A stretch of DNA of 64,000 bases from Pandoraea norimbergensis. Lineage in GTDB: Bacteria > Pseudomonadota > Gammaproteobacteria > Burkholderiales > Burkholderiaceae. Shown one piece after another: positions 62,386 through 64,000 of this stretch (within the stretch, counting starts at the first letter, position 1; each line of letters opens with the position of its first letter). The position numbers and the translations under genes were made by a program. The stretch is taken from the NCBI RefSeq assembly GCF_001465545.3, contig NZ_CP013480.3, forward strand, positions 992,001-1,056,000, given 5' to 3'. Below the pieces are notes generated by a model that saw only the letters and a list, made by a program, of their open reading frames with translations, had not been told where the DNA came from and did no database searches.

Positions 62386-63423
62386 ATGACCACCGAACTG
62401 ACTATCACCCGTCCCGATGACTGGCACCTGCACGTGCGCGATGGCGCTGTGCTCAAGAGCGTGCTGCCCGACAGCGCCCGCCAGTTCGGCCGCGCGATCA
62501 TCATGCCGAACCTCAAGCCGCCGGTCACCACCACCGAGCATGCTGCCGCCTACCGCGAGCGCATCCTCGCGGCACGCCCGGCCGGCAACACGTTCGAGCC
62601 GCTCATGACGTTGTATCTCACCGACAACACCCCGGGGGACGAGATCCGTCGCGCTAAGGCGTCGGGTTTCGTGCATGGCGTGAAGCTCTACCCGGCAGGC
62701 GCCACCACCAACTCGGATGCCGGCGTGACCGATCTGGCCAAGTGCCGCGGTGCGCTCGAAGCCATGCAGGAAGTCGGTATGCCGCTGCTCGTGCACGGCG
62801 AAGTCACGAGTTCGGATATCGATATCTTCGATCGCGAAAAAGTCTTCATCGACCGCGTGATGAAGCCGCTGCGCCGTGATTTCCCGGCACTCAAGGTGGT
62901 GTTCGAGCACATCACCACGAAGGATGCCGCCGAGTACGTCGCTGAGGCCGAAGGCCCCATCGGCGCCACGATCACCGCGCATCATCTGCTGTACAACCGC
63001 AATGCGATCTTCACCGGCGGCATCCGCCCGCATTACTACTGCCTGCCGGTGCTCAAGCGCGAGATCCACCGTGAGGCGCTGGTTAAGGCTGCCACGTCGG
63101 GCAGCGCGCGCTTCTTCCTGGGCACGGATAGCGCCCCCCACGCCCGTGGCGCGAAGGAAATGGCCTGCGGTTGCGCGGGTTGCTACACGGCCCTGCACGC
63201 CGTGGAGCTGTACGCGGAAGCGTTCGATAACGCCGGTGCGCTCGACAAGCTGGAAGGGTTTGCCAGCTTCCACGGCCCGGATTTCTACGAACTGCCGCGT
63301 AACGCCGACAAAATCACGCTGGTGCGCGAAGACTGGGAACTGCCGGCCGAATTGCCGATGGGCGACGCGACCGTCGTGCCGCTGCGCGGTGGCGAGGTTA
63401 TCGGCTGGAAGCTCAAGGGCTGA
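62386..63423 (+). CDS. pyrC: Dihydroorotase (class II)
   Basis: 345-residue zinc amidohydrolase of pyrimidine synthesis that cyclises carbamoyl-aspartate to dihydroorotate. [12 protein letters not shown] holds the metal-binding His14 and His16, and the carboxylated lysine is Lys100 in [15 protein letters not shown]. Further metal ligands and substrate residues are in [22 protein letters not shown] and [10 protein letters not shown]. The length is typical of the short monofunctional type. Only a weak ribosome binding site precedes ATG 62386. A DUF3025 gene follows after 16 bases. Confidence 0.96.
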   Translation: MTTELTITRPDDWHLHVRDGAVLKSVLPDSARQFGRAIIMPNLKPPVTTTEHAAAYRERILAARPAGNTFEPLMTLYLTDNTPGDEIRRAKASGFVHGVKLYPAGATTNSDAGVTDLAKCRGALEAMQEVGMPLLVHGEVTSSDIDIFDREKVFIDRVMKPLRRDFPALKVVFEHITTKDAAEYVAEAEGPIGATITAHHLLYNRNAIFTGGIRPHYYCLPVLKREIHREALVKAATSGSARFFLGTDSAPHARGAKEMACGCAGCYTALHAVELYAEAFDNAGALDKLEGFASFHGPDFYELPRNADKITLVREDWELPAELPMGDATVVPLRGGEVIGWKLKG

Positions 63424-63439
63424 GGCAGGGCGTTTTTCG

Positions 63440-64000
63440 ATGCTGTCTGTGTTGCCCGTGATGACCCAGCCGCACACGGCGGATGCATTGCCCGATATCG
63501 ACTGGCCGCAACCGTGGTTCGCGGCGCTCAGGGCGCACGGGCAGGGCGCGCTCGCCAGCGGCGACTGGCGAGCGGCGCTGTCGTCGCAGGCGAGGGCGGC
63601 CGCTCAGGTCAGCGGGCACGGCAAGCCGTTGTGCTTCGTCGCACAGGCGGATTTGCCGGAAGACACGGCTTACGAAGCCTTTATTGCCGCGACTGGCGGC
63701 GTGCCGACCCGGCCCAATCTGCATGACTTCTTCAATGCGCTGATCTGGCTGGCCTACCCGCGCAGCAAGGCGGCGCTCAACGCCCGGCAAGCTGCGGCCA
63801 TCGCGTCCGATGGCGTGCAGGCCACCCGTGGGGCCACCCGCGATGCGGCGACCTTGTTCGACGAAAATGCGGTCATCTTTGCCTGTAGCGACCCGGCTTT
63901 GTCCGCTGCGCTGCGCAGCTTCGACTGGCAGACCCTGTTCGTCACGCGCCGCGCGGAGTGGGGTCGTGCCTGCGAAGTGCAGCCGTTCGGGCACGCTTTG
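63440..64000 (+). CDS. DUF3025 domain-containing protein, 3' end beyond window
   Basis: The frame is open to the last base, giving 187 residues. PTRPNLHDFFNALIWLAYPR followed by SKAALNARQAAAI, and later RDAATLFDENAVIFAC, are the recognisable conserved blocks of DUF3025 proteins. The function is unknown. The ATG at 63440 or, with less N-terminal sequence, 63461 (MTQPHTAD) may be the start; neither has a strong ribosome binding site. It is probably co-transcribed with pyrC, which ends 16 bases upstream, an arrangement I associate with betaproteobacteria. Confidence 0.85.
   Translation, partial: MLSVLPVMTQPHTADALPDIDWPQPWFAALRAHGQGALASGDWRAALSSQARAAAQVSGHGKPLCFVAQADLPEDTAYEAFIAATGGVPTRPNLHDFFNALIWLAYPRSKAALNARQAAAIASDGVQATRGATRDAATLFDENAVIFACSDPALSAALRSFDWQTLFVTRRAEWGRACEVQPFGHAL

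Overview
The window is GC-rich, densely packed chromosomal DNA of a betaproteobacterium, most likely Burkholderiaceae. The gene order looks like Pandoraea or a close relative: ubiE/Tim44-like/ubiJ/ubiB, fmdB/DUF502/aspS/nudB/clsB, gdhA followed by gltIJKL, a DUF3683-type giant FAD/Fe-S oxidoreductase, and a DUF3739-type filamentous haemagglutinin. The genus is inferred from protein character and gene order, not from a database search. I see no rRNA, tRNA, insertion sequence, prophage or CRISPR array. Apart from the haemagglutinin and two small accessory patches, this is housekeeping and catabolic core.

Layout: (1) 2-9409, 3' part of a giant secreted TpsA adhesin, cut by the window start. (2) 9.7-12.6 kb, a cupin gene divergent from an MFS exporter and its MarR regulator, ending in an 11/12-bp tandem repeat. 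(3) 12.8-17.1 kb, a D-amino-acid module: a zinc/PLP D-amino-acid dehydratase-like enzyme, a divergent RpiR regulator, D-aminoacylase and RidA. These would deacylate N-acyl-D-amino acids, deaminate the product and clear the reactive enamine. (4) 17.2-18.3 kb, an accessory pair: a small two-helix membrane protein (GTG start, perfect ribosome binding site) overlapping a gene for a SycD/LcrH-like TPR chaperone. No other type III secretion gene is visible. (5) 18.3-22.4 kb minus strand: queF, a 5'-nucleotidase overlapping it, ilvA, and a MocA-like nucleotidyltransferase. (6) 22.5-25.9 kb: a YqaA/DedA-like membrane protein and a Tat-exported two-subunit molybdenum hydroxylase, which MocA may serve. 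(7) 26.4-32.6 kb: the giant FAD/Fe-S oxidoreductase, a Na+/H+ antiporter and a HIT protein.

(8) 32.7-38.1 kb, ubiquinone cluster: DUF971, ubiE, a Tim44-like membrane protein, ubiJ, ubiB and an overlapping TPMT-like methyltransferase. (9) 38.1-45.5 kb: a sodium:solute symporter with a long leader, fmdB, DUF502, a probably non-discriminating aspS, a Nudix hydrolase, nudB and clsB. (10) 45.5-53.1 kb, fatty-acid beta-oxidation: TetR regulator, acyl-CoA dehydrogenase, hydroxyacyl-CoA dehydrogenase/enoyl hydratase fusion, thiolase and enoyl hydratase, with a convergent YciA-type thioesterase. (11) 53.3-61.2 kb: an Atm1-type ABC exporter, a HypT-like LysR regulator, gdhA and the glutamate/aspartate transporter gltIJKL, i.e. 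glutamate uptake next to glutamate deamination. (12) 61.4-64 kb: a YafJ-type amidotransferase, pyrC and the start of a DUF3025 gene cut by the window end.

The most unusual items are the orphan SycD-like chaperone with its small membrane partner, the TPMT-like methyltransferase and Tim44 protein inside the ubiquinone operon, a cysteine-rich mini-ORF plus hairpin ahead of the giant oxidoreductase, three spaced cysteine pairs in the adhesin, and several strong dyads in intergenic regions (gdhA, gltI, gltI-gltJ, fmdB, yqaA).
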